DNA of 64,000 bases from Anabaena cylindrica PCC 7122 (GCF_000317695.1 NC_019771.1:4888001-4952000), one strand, 5' to 3'; shown: positions 52,792 to 62,713, numbered from the stretch's first letter. Notes: a model not told the origin generated them from the sequence alone. Numbers and translations: made by a program.

Positions 52792-55700
52792 ATGTCAAAA
52801 AAAAATCATCGCCAGAATAAAATTACTGCTGAATTATCAGCATTACCCCAACAAGAGCAGGAAATTAATTCTAATGAAGAGGGGATGATTTTCCAGCTTG
52901 CCGATACCACTATACAGGCGTGTAATGCTGCTGCTGAGAGAATACTTGGATATACAACTGAGCAAATCCTGGGAAAGACACCCTTTAAATCTCCTTTGCA
53001 AACTGTTCATGAAGATGGCTCACTTTTTACAGCCGCAACCTATCCATGTTTAGTTAGTTTACAAACAGGTAAACCATGCAAAAACATTGTTATGGGACTT
53101 TATCAGCCAACTGGTAATTTAGTTTGGTTATTACTCAACTCCCAACCTTTATTTCAAGCTAACACAACTTCTCCCTATGCAGTTGTTACTACATTTAAAG
53201 ATATAACAGAAATTAAACTCCAGAGTTCTAGAAGTAATAATCATATTACAACCAATAACAAACTATTAATAACCGGAGAACAATGTCTAAATAATCAGCA
53301 AAAGCTAAAGCAGTCAGTTGCGAAAAATACCTCTAACAATCGCAATAAAGCATTCTTATCCATGCAGAATTATATTTTGGAACTGATTGCTACTGGTACT
53401 TCCTTTTCCGAGGTGCTAAAAATCTTAACTGATTCTTTAGAAGCACAGTTAAGTCAAGTTTTTTGCTCCATTATGCTATTAGATGATTCGGGAACAAAGT
53501 TGTATCCTATTGGGTGTTCTAGCCTGCCAGAAAAATATACCCAAGCAATAATAGATGGTGTTCCCATAGGTATAGACGTAGGCAGTTGTGGCACATCTGC
53601 TTATACTAAAAAAACAGTAATTGTATCAGACATTGCCAACGATATAAAATGGGAAAAATACCGCGATTTGGCACTAGCTAATGACTTGAAAGCTTGTTGG
53701 TCAACGCCCATTTTTGATAGTCAAGGTGAGGTATTAGGAACCTTTGCGCTATATTACCCCACAGTTAGGTCTCCTGACGAATCAGAACAGCAGTTGATTG
53801 AGAGAGCATCTCACTTAGCGGGTGTAGCAATTGAGCGTCAGCGATCGCATCTGGCATTGCAACAAAGTGAATATCAATTGCGGTTAATGACAGAAACTAT
53901 ACCTCAACAAGTATGGACAGCCATGCCTAATGGTCAGCTAGATTATTTTAACCAGCGGTGGTGCGATTTCACAGGCAAAACGGTGGAACAACTGAAAACT
54001 GAGGGTTGGGAGCAAATTATTCACCCCGAAGACTTACCAAAAGTAAAAGAAGTATGGACTCAAGCAGTGCAAACCGGTAGCGAATATGAAGTAGAGACTC
54101 GAATGCTCTCTGCAACTGGGGAGTACCATTGGATTTTAGGACAGGCACGCCCTTTGCGAAATCAACAGGGACAGATTGTTAAATGGTATGGTACTAATAC
54201 CGATATTACAGACCACATCCAAGCCAGGGAAGCTTTACAAGAAAGCGAGTTAAATTTTCGCACTTTGGCAGATACCATGCCGCAGATGTTTTGGACTGCT
54301 AGACCAGATGGCTGGTTAGAGTACTATAACCAGCGTTGGTGTGAGTATACGGGCATGACTTTAGAACAAACTCAAGGTTGGGGCTGGAAACCTGTACTGC
54401 ACCCTGATGATTTCCAAATGTGTATGGATAGTTGGTGTGAATCTGTTCGCACAGGTAAATATTATCAAATTGAGTACCGCTTTTGTCGTGCTAGTGATGG
54501 GCAATATCGTTGGCATCTTTGTCGAGCGTTTCCTCTACGTAATGACAAGGGACAGATTATCAAGTGGTTTGGCTCATGTACTGATATCGATGACCAAAAG
54601 CAGGCAGAAGAAGTTTTGCGGAATGCCTTACAACAACAACAAGCCGCTTGTGAAGCATCTGAAAAAGCAAATCGCATTAAAGATGAATTTCTTGCAGTTC
54701 TCTCCCATGAACTGCGTACCCCACTCAATCCGATCTTGGGTTGGGCTAGGCTTTTGAAAACTGGCAAACTTGACAAAGCTAAGACGAATGAAGCCCTAAA
54801 CAGTATTGAGCGTAATGCCAAATTGCAGGTTGACCTGATTGAAGATTTGCTGGATGTCTCCCGCATTCTCCAAGGTAAAATTACGTTGAATGTTTCTACG
54901 GTTAATCTGGCAACTTTAATTTCCGCTGCCTTAGATACTGTGAGTTTAGCGGCTGCTGCTAAAGAAATTACTATTCAAACCCACCTAGAACTAAGTATAG
55001 GGAAAGTCGCAGGTGATCCGGCACGCTTACAACAAATTGTCTGGAATCTTTTATCTAATGCTGTTAAGTTCACACCCCAAGGTGGACAAGTGCAAGTCCG
55101 GTTAGAGCAATTTGCTTCAATGGCTCAAATCACAGTCAGTGATATAGGTAAAGGTATTAGTCCAGATTTTTTACCATATATATTTGAGCATTTCCGTCAA
55201 GAAGATAGTTCAATCACCAGAAAATTTGGTGGACTAGGGTTGGGATTAGCAATTGTTCGGCAGTTAGTAGAGTTACACGGTGGAACTATTGAGGCTAATA
55301 GTCCAGGTGAAGGACAGGGAGCAACCTTTATTGTCAGAATCCCCTTAATATCTTCTCAGTCAGAGATGCTCACAGAGAAAAAACCACAAAACGTATCTTG
55401 TGATTTAAGTGGGATTAAAATTTTAGTCGTGGATGATGATGCTGACTCACGGGATTTTATCACCTTTGTGTTGGAACTGTATGGGGCTGAAGTTATCACA
55501 GTCGCATCAGGATTTGAGGCGCTGGAAGCTTTTATTCAGTCTCAACCAGATGTGTTGGTTAGTGATATTGGGATGCCGAAAATGGATGGCTATGAATTGT
55601 TAAAAAAAATTAGGAATTGGTCGTCAGATACGGATGGACAAATTCCCTCAGTCAGCGAATCTATGTCACCGAAAGCGATCGCGCTAACAGCATATGCTGG

Positions 55701-55815
55701 AGAATTTGACCAACAACAGGCAATTGCCGCAGGTTTTCAAATGCACATATCAAAACCAGTAGAACCAGATGCTTTAGCAACAGCTGTTGCCCAACTGGTG
55801 ACAATAAATGTTTAG
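52792..55815 (+). CDS. Hybrid sensor histidine kinase (PAS-GAF-PAS-PAS-HisKA-HATPase-REC)
   Basis: A 1007-residue soluble sensor. A PAS domain (about 30-145, NAAAERILGYTTEQILGKTP), a GAF domain (about 190-355, FCSIMLLDDSGTKLYPIG ... GSCGTSAYTKKTVIVSDIAN), two PAS/PAC pairs (about 360-610, both with WTAMPNGQLDYFNQRW-like cores), HisKA with His639 in SHELRTPLNPILGW, an ATPase domain (NLLSNAVKFTPQGG, GLGLGLAIVRQL) and a C-terminal receiver (phospho-acceptor Asp925 in VSDIGMPKMDGYE, Lys in ISKPVE). The signal sensed is not evident. No response regulator gene is adjacent. Confidence 0.92.
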   Translation: MSKKNHRQNKITAELSALPQQEQEINSNEEGMIFQLADTTIQACNAAAERILGYTTEQILGKTPFKSPLQTVHEDGSLFTAATYPCLVSLQTGKPCKNIVMGLYQPTGNLVWLLLNSQPLFQANTTSPYAVVTTFKDITEIKLQSSRSNNHITTNNKLLITGEQCLNNQQKLKQSVAKNTSNNRNKAFLSMQNYILELIATGTSFSEVLKILTDSLEAQLSQVFCSIMLLDDSGTKLYPIGCSSLPEKYTQAIIDGVPIGIDVGSCGTSAYTKKTVIVSDIANDIKWEKYRDLALANDLKACWSTPIFDSQGEVLGTFALYYPTVRSPDESEQQLIERASHLAGVAIERQRSHLALQQSEYQLRLMTETIPQQVWTAMPNGQLDYFNQRWCDFTGKTVEQLKTEGWEQIIHPEDLPKVKEVWTQAVQTGSEYEVETRMLSATGEYHWILGQARPLRNQQGQIVKWYGTNTDITDHIQAREALQESELNFRTLADTMPQMFWTARPDGWLEYYNQRWCEYTGMTLEQTQGWGWKPVLHPDDFQMCMDSWCESVRTGKYYQIEYRFCRASDGQYRWHLCRAFPLRNDKGQIIKWFGSCTDIDDQKQAEEVLRNALQQQQAACEASEKANRIKDEFLAVLSHELRTPLNPILGWARLLKTGKLDKAKTNEALNSIERNAKLQVDLIEDLLDVSRILQGKITLNVSTVNLATLISAALDTVSLAAAAKEITIQTHLELSIGKVAGDPARLQQIVWNLLSNAVKFTPQGGQVQVRLEQFASMAQITVSDIGKGISPDFLPYIFEHFRQEDSSITRKFGGLGLGLAIVRQLVELHGGTIEANSPGEGQGATFIVRIPLISSQSEMLTEKKPQNVSCDLSGIKILVVDDDADSRDFITFVLELYGAEVITVASGFEALEAFIQSQPDVLVSDIGMPKMDGYELLKKIRNWSSDTDGQIPSVSESMSPKAIALTAYAGEFDQQQAIAAGFQMHISKPVEPDALATAVAQLVTINV

Positions 55816-55958
55816 TCTAGTACAAGATGGCAAAATTTTTGAAATATTATCAATTTAAGTATCCAAATATGCTCTATACTCTCGTAAATTTACTATTGCA
55901 TTATTCTTTAATAGCAGCATACTATGTAGCGCAATAACTTTTCATTATCTAATCTATT

Positions 55959-56252
55959 ATGAAATCTATTCTACAAACCTACGTGGAGCAAGAAATATGG
56001 TTACTAATACGAGATAAATGGTATTTTACAAAAATTATTAGAGTATGTGATGATTTGTTATGGTTTAAACACAGAACTCATAACAAGGAGACAGAAGAAG
56101 ATACTTTATGGGAAATGGTCGTAAAAATTAGCGAAGTAGTCGCTATTGATAAAGTTGTATCTGTGATTAGCAGAAAACCAGATGTGTTTATGTCACGGTT
56201 ATTGGAAGCAGATAATAATACCATTAATCATCAACAAGAACACGAAAAATAA
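55959..56252 (+). CDS. Hypothetical protein, 97 aa
   Basis: A 97-residue protein: VEQEIWLLIRDKWYFTKII, RVCDDLLWFKHRTHNKETEE, DTLWEMVVKISEVVAIDKVV. A compact soluble domain with beta character, no known family. ATG start; composition looks coding. It sits between the kinase and a hairpin ahead of rsmB, and may belong to neither. Confidence 0.55.
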   Translation: MKSILQTYVEQEIWLLIRDKWYFTKIIRVCDDLLWFKHRTHNKETEEDTLWEMVVKISEVVAIDKVVSVISRKPDVFMSRLLEADNNTINHQQEHEK

Positions 56253-56291
56253 ACTGCAATACAATTCAGAGGTAACTCTTAACAGAAAAAA

Positions 56292-56311
56292 CTCATGTTT
56301 GAAAACATGAG
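56292..56311 (+). terminator. Hairpin after the 97-aa gene
   Basis: CTCATGTTT (56292-56300) pairs perfectly with AAACATGAG (56303-56311). It has a 2-base loop, too tight as drawn, so the outer pairs count more. No T tract follows. A segment downstream (about 56406-56428, TGTTCCCTGTTAAGAGTTCC) is repeated at 62799-62820. Confidence 0.35.
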
Positions 56312-56461
56312 ATTGAAATAATGACACTGCTTTTTTCGTGCTACGAATCTTGTAAAAACATCTTTTTTTTGACTGAGCTTTCAACCCTCAACTAAAGTTT
56401 CTTATGTGTTCCCTGTTAAGAGTTCCCTTTTTTATAATTATAGTTATTATTAACTAATTTG

Positions 56462-57829
56462 ATGACAAACCCCCGTCAAGTAGCTTTTATCGCCTTAAAA
56501 GAGGTTCATAAAGGTGCTTATGCTGATGTTGCTTTAGATCGAGCGCTACAAAAGTTTAAGTTACCGGATAGCGATAACGAAACACTCCGTAGAGATCGCC
56601 GTTTAACGACAGAATTAGTTTATGGTTGTGTCAGAAGACAACGCACCCTAGATACTCTCATTGACCAAATCGCCACAAAAAAAGCCCAGCAACAACCACC
56701 AGACCTCCGCACAATCTTACATCTCGGTTTTTATCAACTGCGTTATCAAGAAAAAATTCCTCCTTCTGCTGCTGTTAATACCACCGTTGAGTTAGCAAAA
56801 GCAAACGGTTTAACTGGTTTAACCGGTTTTATAAATGGTCTTTTGCGCCAGTATTTGCGGCTTGGAGAAAAATCATCAGAACCGTTGAAATTACCCGAAA
56901 ATTCAGTGGAACGATTGGGTATTTTATACAGTTTTCCTGATTGGATCATTGAAGTCTGGTTAGCACAATTGGGTTTTGCGGAAACAGAAAAACTCTGTGC
57001 ATGGATGAATCAAACTCCAACTATTGATTTGCGTGTAAACATCCTTCGCAGTTCCCTAAAAGAGGTGGAATCAGCTTTTCAATCTGCTGGTGTTCTAGTC
57101 AAACGTATTCCCCGTTTACCCCAGGCTTTACGATTAATTGGCAGTAATGGCCCAATTCAAAATTTACCTGGATTCCGTGAAGGTTGGTGGACTATTCAAG
57201 ATAGTAGCGCCCAATTAGTTGGTCATTTGCTAGATCCTAAACCCGGTGAAGTAGTGATTGATGCTTGTGCTGCACCAGGAGGTAAAACAACCCATATTGC
57301 TGAATTAATGGGAGATCATGGCAAAATTTGGGCGTGTGACAAGACTGCCTCCCGTCTTCGTAAACTCCAAGACAATGCTCGAAGGTTGAATTTACAATCT
57401 ATTGAAATCTACACTGGTGATAGTTGCAATTTACCCCAATTTTACAATCAAGCTGACCGTGTATTACTAGATGCCCCATGCTCTGGTTTGGGAACTATGC
57501 ATCGTCATGCTGATGCGCGTTGGCGACAAACACCAGAGTCTATCCAGCAACTTTCCCTGTTGCAAACAAAACTGCTATCACATACCTCAAATTTTGTCAA
57601 GGACAATGGGGTATTAGTTTATGCAACTTGTACATTACATCCTGCTGAAAATGAAGAAGTAATTTCCCGGTTTTTAGCTGATCATCCTCATTGGCAAGTT
57701 GAGCCTCCCCGTCAGAATTTAACTGCTACCTCTAGTACACCGCCAGGCTGGCTGAAAATTTGGCCTCATCAAGAGGACATGGATGGCTTTTTCATGGTGC
57801 GCTTAAGAAAAACCAATAATTCCGAGTGA
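56462..57829 (+). CDS. rsmB: 16S rRNA m5C967 methyltransferase RsmB (Sun/Fmu family)
   Basis: A 455-residue protein from the ATG at 56462; a TTG one codon earlier is not needed. The N-terminal NusB-like RNA-binding domain (about 1-135, RQVAFIALKEVHKGAYADVA) is followed by a Rossmann methyltransferase: DACAAPGGKTTHIAELM (SAM loop), DAPCSGLG (motif IV Cys) and VYATCTLHPAENEE (second catalytic Cys). It modifies C967 of 16S rRNA. A TerB-like gene follows 57 bp later and may be cotranscribed. Confidence 0.93.
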   Translation: MTNPRQVAFIALKEVHKGAYADVALDRALQKFKLPDSDNETLRRDRRLTTELVYGCVRRQRTLDTLIDQIATKKAQQQPPDLRTILHLGFYQLRYQEKIPPSAAVNTTVELAKANGLTGLTGFINGLLRQYLRLGEKSSEPLKLPENSVERLGILYSFPDWIIEVWLAQLGFAETEKLCAWMNQTPTIDLRVNILRSSLKEVESAFQSAGVLVKRIPRLPQALRLIGSNGPIQNLPGFREGWWTIQDSSAQLVGHLLDPKPGEVVIDACAAPGGKTTHIAELMGDHGKIWACDKTASRLRKLQDNARRLNLQSIEIYTGDSCNLPQFYNQADRVLLDAPCSGLGTMHRHADARWRQTPESIQQLSLLQTKLLSHTSNFVKDNGVLVYATCTLHPAENEEVISRFLADHPHWQVEPPRQNLTATSSTPPGWLKIWPHQEDMDGFFMVRLRKTNNSE

Positions 57830-57886
57830 ATACTGCTAACGATTGTACGATTTGGTGATGGTCCGAATCTACTAGAGGAGGCAGTA

Positions 57887-58309
57887 ATGGTTAATAATTC
57901 TGATGTCAAAAACTTAGTTAAAATTCTGATTGGAGCAGCTTGGATCGATGGCAGAATCCAACCAGAAGAACGGCAATATCTGCGCGAAATAGCTCAGGCT
58001 AAAGGCTTGGCTAATGATCCAGAGATTAAGCCTTGGTTGTATGAATTAGTTTCCGTACAGCCAAAGGAGTGCTACCAATGGGTAAGTGAGTATTTAGGCG
58101 ATCATCCTAGCTTGGAAGATTGTGAAAATCTGATTGAAGCCATTAGTGGCTTGATTTACAGCGACGGTGAAGTAGCAATTGAAGAAGCCAAGCTACTAAC
58201 TACATTGGAGGAATTAAGCAAGTCGCATGAATCCACGCCATCGGCTTATACCCCACTGCTTAAACAAATTCAAAAGCTTTACCGTCGTTGGGTTGATGTT
58301 CAAAATTAG
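57887..58309 (+). CDS. TerB family protein
   Basis: A 140-residue helical protein: LVKILIGAAWIDGRIQPEERQ, then SGLIYSDGEVAIEEAKLLTTL. The paired DGRI/DGEV acidic segments are typical of TerB-like domains, which are named for tellurite resistance but mostly have unknown roles and may bind metal ions. An AGAGGAGG ribosome-binding site precedes the ATG. It follows rsmB closely. No Ter operon genes are near. Confidence 0.8.
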   Translation: MVNNSDVKNLVKILIGAAWIDGRIQPEERQYLREIAQAKGLANDPEIKPWLYELVSVQPKECYQWVSEYLGDHPSLEDCENLIEAISGLIYSDGEVAIEEAKLLTTLEELSKSHESTPSAYTPLLKQIQKLYRRWVDVQN

Positions 58310-58369
58310 GAGATTGGGGAAATGGAGAGAACTTTATCTTTATTTCTCTTCTCTGCCTCCTGCCTCCTG

Positions 58370-58564
58370 TTATTCTTTATCAACTTTGGGTACAAAATCA
58401 GGACGATCTTTGCTTTCCCAACCGGCAGGACGTTTCGAGTTGTACCAAGCAATTGAACCGATGGTAACAGCAGCAATAAAACCAACTACATACACCAATG
58501 TAAAAGCTAATGGAAAGTGTTGTCCTGCTGCGGCTGGCGCTGCTGTTTGAAGCAATAAATTCAT
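58370..58564 (-). CDS. Small single-pass membrane protein, 64 aa (photosystem-associated type)
   Basis: A 64-residue protein with a short N-terminal stretch, a transmembrane helix (FTLVYVVGFIAAVTIGSIAWY, about 20-40) and a soluble tail (NSKRPAGWESKDRPDFVPKV). It is a conserved cyanobacterial type. It may correspond to the PSII assembly factor Psb35, but I cannot confirm this from sequence alone, so I leave the symbol empty. Starts at ATG. Confidence 0.65.
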   Translation of the reverse strand: MNLLLQTAAPAAAGQHFPLAFTLVYVVGFIAAVTIGSIAWYNSKRPAGWESKDRPDFVPKVDKE

Positions 58565-58884
58565 GAGTAAATTCTCCTAGTGTAAGTTGCGCTTCTTAAC
58601 AAAGTATAAAACGAGCGTAACACCTACATCCTCCAGTAGGTTGAAACGCTTGAAATTTGAGAGATAAAAAACAATATGGTTTGGGAGAAAAATATATTTA
58701 TTTTTCTCCCACCAGACCAATCTTTTTTTGCTAAGGAACTTCCAAATAAAAAAACGTACAAAAATTTCTTGTGGTGCGGGCATCTTGCCTGTTAATAATA
58801 CAAGAACGGGCAGGACTTGTACTGAGCTTGTCGAAGTATGCCCATCCCACAAGATTGAATAATTTATTTTCTGGTGTTCCCTAA
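58565..58884. other. Intergenic region with two REP-like palindromes
   Basis: Between the small membrane gene and PBP1A. A CTTGTGGTGCGGGCATCTTG block at about 58767 and an inverted partner GCCCATCCCACAAG at about 58838 face each other around a GAGCTTGTCGAAGT stretch. They are diverged relatives of the REP palindromes in the RAYT region. A minus-strand frame at 58577-58852 is built from this and is not a gene. Confidence 0.5.
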
Positions 58885-61164
58885 TTATTCAGCAGATGAA
58901 TTGGGTTTGAGCCTCTCCCGCCAAGAACCTTTAGGTGAAGAAGATTCAGAAGAGCCACGGCTTGCAGGAGCGGAGGAACGGGAAGAACCTGAGTCTGAGC
59001 CGCTATTTCGCCGCTGTGAACGAGATGATCCTGAAGAATTACCACTTGATTCTTGAGAGCGCTGCTTTCTCGATGTGGTATTTTCTTCTTGTTGTTTGTA
59101 ACGTCTTCTACGCCTTGGGGTATAGTCTGATTGTTGTTCTTCTACTTGGGTATTCCTCTTTCTGCGTCTACTTGATGAATCATCGTTTCTGTCTGATTCT
59201 TCATTATTATCAGAGATTGAGCGATTGATAATTTTGTGCGGTTTTATGGGTTGGGCTTTAATCGTCGCTTTGCGTCCTTCTAATTTAGGTCGTTCAGGGA
59301 ATTTTTCTACTGACATCCCCTCTACTGCCTTTTCCATAAATTCATGCCAGGTATAAGCAGCGCTACTACTACTACCATAGGTAGGGCGGTTATTATCGTT
59401 GCCAAGCCAAACCCCTGTGACTAATTGGGGAATGTAGCCAATAAACCATAAATCACGAGATTCGTCAGAGGTACCAGTTTTGCCGGCAACCTGTCTATCA
59501 TTTAATTGGGCAGCAGCACCAGTACCATTTCTGACTACGTTGCGTAGCATCCAGGTCATAATGGCAGCACTATCAGTATCTAATGACTGTTTGGGCTGAA
59601 AATCAGCAGACCAAATGACTTCACCCTGTCGGTTGAGGATGCGACGAATACCATGCACATCTGTATGTAATCCTTGGGTAGCAAAGGAACCGTAAGCACT
59701 TGTTAATTCGAGGAGATTAACTTCATTAGAGCCAAGAGCCAAGGAGTAAGTAGACTTAAGTTCTGATTTAATGCCCATATCCTGGGCGAGTTTAATTGTT
59801 GGCTCATATCCCACGTCTATTAATACTTTGACTGCGATTGTGTTGATAGAGCGAGTAAGGGCATCTCTGAGGTTCATCCAGCCGTAGAATTTTTTACTGT
59901 AATTTTTTGGTTCATAACCATCTACTACTAAAGGCGCATCTAGGTAACTATCATAGGGATTTTTGCCTGTAGCGATCGCAGCAGCGTAGACAAATCCCTT
60001 AAATGTCGATCCTGGTTGACGCTGTGCCTGAGTTACACGATTAAACTGGTTGTTACTAAAGTCCTTACCACCCACCATGGCCTGGATTTCTCCATTACGG
60101 GGATCTATGGCTACTAAAGCTGCTTCTTTAAAGTTTTCCCAGCGACCTTGATTTTTTAAAGTTTTGGCAACTGCCGCTTCTGCTGCTTTTTGCCAGGTTG
60201 GGTTTAAGCTGGTTTCTACTACTAACCCTCCTGCTGCTAATAGATCGGCTGAAATATACTTGGGTAATTCCTGCTGAACGTAGATAGTAAAGTAGGGAAA
60301 TTCGACTTGGAAGCGCTTGGGTAAATTACTGTTAACTGTAAGTGGTTCTTGCAGTGCAGTTTGTTGCTCGGTGGGGGTAATTACTTGGTCTTCCTGCATC
60401 CGCTGCAACACCTGATTTCGCCGTTCTATTGCTGCTTTGGGATTCTTATCTGGGGCGTAAACGTTGGGAGCAGGGGCAAGTCCGGCAATGGTTGCCATTT
60501 CTGACAAAGTCAGTTGATCTACCGTTTTACTAAAGTACACCCAGGCAGCATCTCCTACACCGTAGGCTCCAGAACCTAAATAAACCAAATTGAGGTAACG
60601 CTCTAAAATCTCATTTTTGGTTAATTCCCGCTCCATTTTTTGAGCTAGTCGGACTTCTTTAAGTTTGCGCCAGATTGTCCGTTCTTGGGTGAGGAAGAGA
60701 ATTCGCGCTACCTGTTGGGTGATGGTACTACCACCTTCTACCACATTTTGCGATCGCACATTATTCACAACTGCTCTGAGAATACCTTGAGTATCTACCC
60801 CTTGATGCTGCTCAAATCTTCGGTCTTCTGAAGCGATGAAAGCTTTCTTTAACCTATCTGGTATTTGTTCTAGCTTTAACTGTTCCCTAGTCGCTTCTCC
60901 TTGTTGTTGGAGAACTGTCCCATCTCCGGCTTTAATAGTCAGTGTTTGCTCTCGCAGCACCGCGTTTAGTTTGGATTTATCTGGCAAAGAACTATCTATT
61001 GTTCTCAAACCGTAATTAAAGGCAACAATCCCTCCACCGACACTTAAACCTACCCAAAACCACAAACGACGATAAAAAGGTTTATCGCTCTTACCAATTC
61101 TGGCAATCATCACAGATGATATGCTCGTCATCTGGTTCAATAACTGCTTTGCCTTTACCAGCAT
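58885..61164 (-). CDS. Class A penicillin-binding protein (PBP1A type)
   Basis: Best start is the ATG at 61164 (MLVKAKQLLNQMTSISS); a TTG at 61224 adds 20 residues. About 759 residues: a membrane anchor (WFWVGLSVGGGIVAFNYGL), a glycosyltransferase domain (IASEDRRFEQHQGVDTQGI with catalytic Glu; GGSTITQQVARILFLTQERT), and a transpeptidase domain with QPGSTFKGF (Ser), RSINTIAVKVL (SxN) and VAGKTGTS (KTG). A Ser/Arg-rich tail of about 130 residues (SSSRRRKRN, RSQRRNSGS) follows. It polymerises and cross-links peptidoglycan in the periplasm. Confidence 0.93.
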   Translation of the reverse strand: MLVKAKQLLNQMTSISSVMIARIGKSDKPFYRRLWFWVGLSVGGGIVAFNYGLRTIDSSLPDKSKLNAVLREQTLTIKAGDGTVLQQQGEATREQLKLEQIPDRLKKAFIASEDRRFEQHQGVDTQGILRAVVNNVRSQNVVEGGSTITQQVARILFLTQERTIWRKLKEVRLAQKMERELTKNEILERYLNLVYLGSGAYGVGDAAWVYFSKTVDQLTLSEMATIAGLAPAPNVYAPDKNPKAAIERRNQVLQRMQEDQVITPTEQQTALQEPLTVNSNLPKRFQVEFPYFTIYVQQELPKYISADLLAAGGLVVETSLNPTWQKAAEAAVAKTLKNQGRWENFKEAALVAIDPRNGEIQAMVGGKDFSNNQFNRVTQAQRQPGSTFKGFVYAAAIATGKNPYDSYLDAPLVVDGYEPKNYSKKFYGWMNLRDALTRSINTIAVKVLIDVGYEPTIKLAQDMGIKSELKSTYSLALGSNEVNLLELTSAYGSFATQGLHTDVHGIRRILNRQGEVIWSADFQPKQSLDTDSAAIMTWMLRNVVRNGTGAAAQLNDRQVAGKTGTSDESRDLWFIGYIPQLVTGVWLGNDNNRPTYGSSSSAAYTWHEFMEKAVEGMSVEKFPERPKLEGRKATIKAQPIKPHKIINRSISDNNEESDRNDDSSSRRRKRNTQVEEQQSDYTPRRRRRYKQQEENTTSRKQRSQESSGNSSGSSRSQRRNSGSDSGSSRSSAPASRGSSESSSPKGSWRERLKPNSSAE

Positions 61165-61526
61165 GGTTTTTGGTAAGTTGTCATATGTGGACTTCTCGTT
61201 TTTGTGATGATTCCCAAGCGGCAAGAGCAGTTTCTCCTTGTCAGAGCTACTTAAATTTGTTAATTTTCATCCAGTAATTGCCACCTAACTACCATGAAAG
61301 GATTTGGAGTTGGCACACTACTTTGGTTGTTAGTATAATATCTCATAAATAATTAATTTAATTCAGTGTAAAATATTGTTCTTTCCAAAACTGTTAATTC
61401 AATTAATCTCTGGAAAACCAAGGCAGTATTTTCTAATAATCTGGCAGAACTTCAAAACCATTGAAAACCTCTGAGACATAGAGATTTAAATCTAGTCCCA
61501 GCTATCTAGAGAGAGTTTTACGGCAC
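61165..61526. other. Intergenic region between PBP1A and folK
   Basis: Divergent promoter region of about 360 bp. A HIP1-like GCGATCGC occurs downstream in folK itself. I see no firm promoter, RNA gene or repeat. Confidence 0.35.
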
Positions 61527-62108
61527 ATGAGTACGGGCAAAAAATGGCTGCGATCGCCTAGCATCTCCAGCAAAAGTGCGATCCCGGCGGCAACTGTAGC
61601 GATCGCCCTGGGTAGTAACATGGGTGATCCCCAAAAAATTTTAGATGCTGCTCTAGAGACTTTAGCTCAAACCCCAGGTATAATCATACAAGCAAAATCC
61701 AGTTGGTATATAACCAAAGCTATAGGGCCGCCTCAACCGGATTACTTGAATGGTTGCGCCATTTTACAAGTAAGTATGTTACCCCAAAAGTTATTAGCAA
61801 CTTTGTTAGCAATTGAACAAAAATTTGGGCGTGTGCGTCAACAACATTGGGGTCCACGAACCTTAGATTTAGATTTGTTGTTGTATGATAATTTGATATT
61901 AAACCAGCCAAATCTCCAAATCCCCCACCCTGGAATGTCTAAGCGAGCCTTTGTATTAGTGCCGCTGGCAGAAATTGCCCCCAATTGGATAGAACCAGTC
62001 TCAGGGCGTGTAATTCAAGATTTGCTCAAAGAGGTGGACACTTATGATGTACATTTATGTAATGAGGGGAAATTAAAATTACCATCGTTCAAAGCGGAAG
62101 AACCCTGA
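61527..62108 (+). CDS. folK: 2-amino-4-hydroxy-6-hydroxymethyldihydropteridine pyrophosphokinase
   Basis: A 193-residue FolK, which phosphorylates the pterin precursor of folate using ATP. Motifs: VAIALGSNMGDPQKILDAAL, then GPPQPDYLNGCAILQ, RQQHWGPRTLDLDLLLYDN (metal-binding Asp residues) and IPHPGMSKRAFVLVPLAEI. The extra 20 residues at the N terminus (MSTGKKWLRSPSISSKSAIP) look unstructured. The Nudix gene follows after 56 bp and may share the transcript. Confidence 0.95.
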   Translation: MSTGKKWLRSPSISSKSAIPAATVAIALGSNMGDPQKILDAALETLAQTPGIIIQAKSSWYITKAIGPPQPDYLNGCAILQVSMLPQKLLATLLAIEQKFGRVRQQHWGPRTLDLDLLLYDNLILNQPNLQIPHPGMSKRAFVLVPLAEIAPNWIEPVSGRVIQDLLKEVDTYDVHLCNEGKLKLPSFKAEEP

Positions 62109-62164
62109 TTTAACTAAAGCGCCCCGTATATATTCTGTGTATCTACAGACCAAATTATTTAACT

Positions 62165-62713
62165 ATGCCACTAGGTCGAGAATTACCACAGCTACTCAAG
62201 CAACGTTTGTTCCACAAAGGCCGCAAGTTTGATTTTGAAGTTAACCGCTTGCGTTTGCCCAACAAATCTGAAGGGGAATGGGAGTGTATTCGTCATCCAG
62301 GTGGCGCTCTAGCTTTACCCGTTACCGCAGATGGTAGGCTGATTCTTGTACGCCAATATCGTTTTGCCATTCAGGGAAGATTGTTAGAATTTCCAGCCGG
62401 TACTCTCGAACCAAATGAAGATCCCTTAGAGACGGTACAGAGAGAAATTGAGGAAGAAACAGGATACCGCGCTCACAAATGGGATAAACTGGGAGAATTT
62501 TTCCTAGCTCCCGGCTATTCCGATGAAATTATCCATGCTTTCCTGGCTAGAGATTTAGAAAAGCTGGAGACACCCCCCCCACCAGAAGAAGATGAAGATA
62601 TCGAAATAGTATTTTTCACCCCGGAAGAACTAGAAAAAGCAATTCTTGAGGGACAACCTGTAGACGCTAAATCTATAGCCAGCTTTTTCTTAGCGCGTTC
62701 ATTTTTGTTTTGA
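62165..62713 (+). CDS. Nudix hydrolase (ADP-ribose pyrophosphatase type)
   Basis: A 182-residue Nudix protein. The Nudix box is GTLEPNEDPLETVQREIEEE (catalytic Glu residues in REIEEETGY). GALALPVTADGRLILVRQYR and LGEFFLAPGYSDEIIHAF are typical of ADP-sugar hydrolases (ADP-ribose, ADP-glucose). The C-terminal ELEKAILEGQPVDAKSIASF fits the same subfamily. Substrate unproved. ATG start. Confidence 0.88.
   Translation: MPLGRELPQLLKQRLFHKGRKFDFEVNRLRLPNKSEGEWECIRHPGGALALPVTADGRLILVRQYRFAIQGRLLEFPAGTLEPNEDPLETVQREIEEETGYRAHKWDKLGEFFLAPGYSDEIIHAFLARDLEKLETPPPPEEDEDIEIVFFTPEELEKAILEGQPVDAKSIASFFLARSFLF

Noticed and set aside
58577..58852. 91-aa minus-strand frame next to PBP1A
   Set aside because: It is formed by REP-like repeats and reads through their palindromes.
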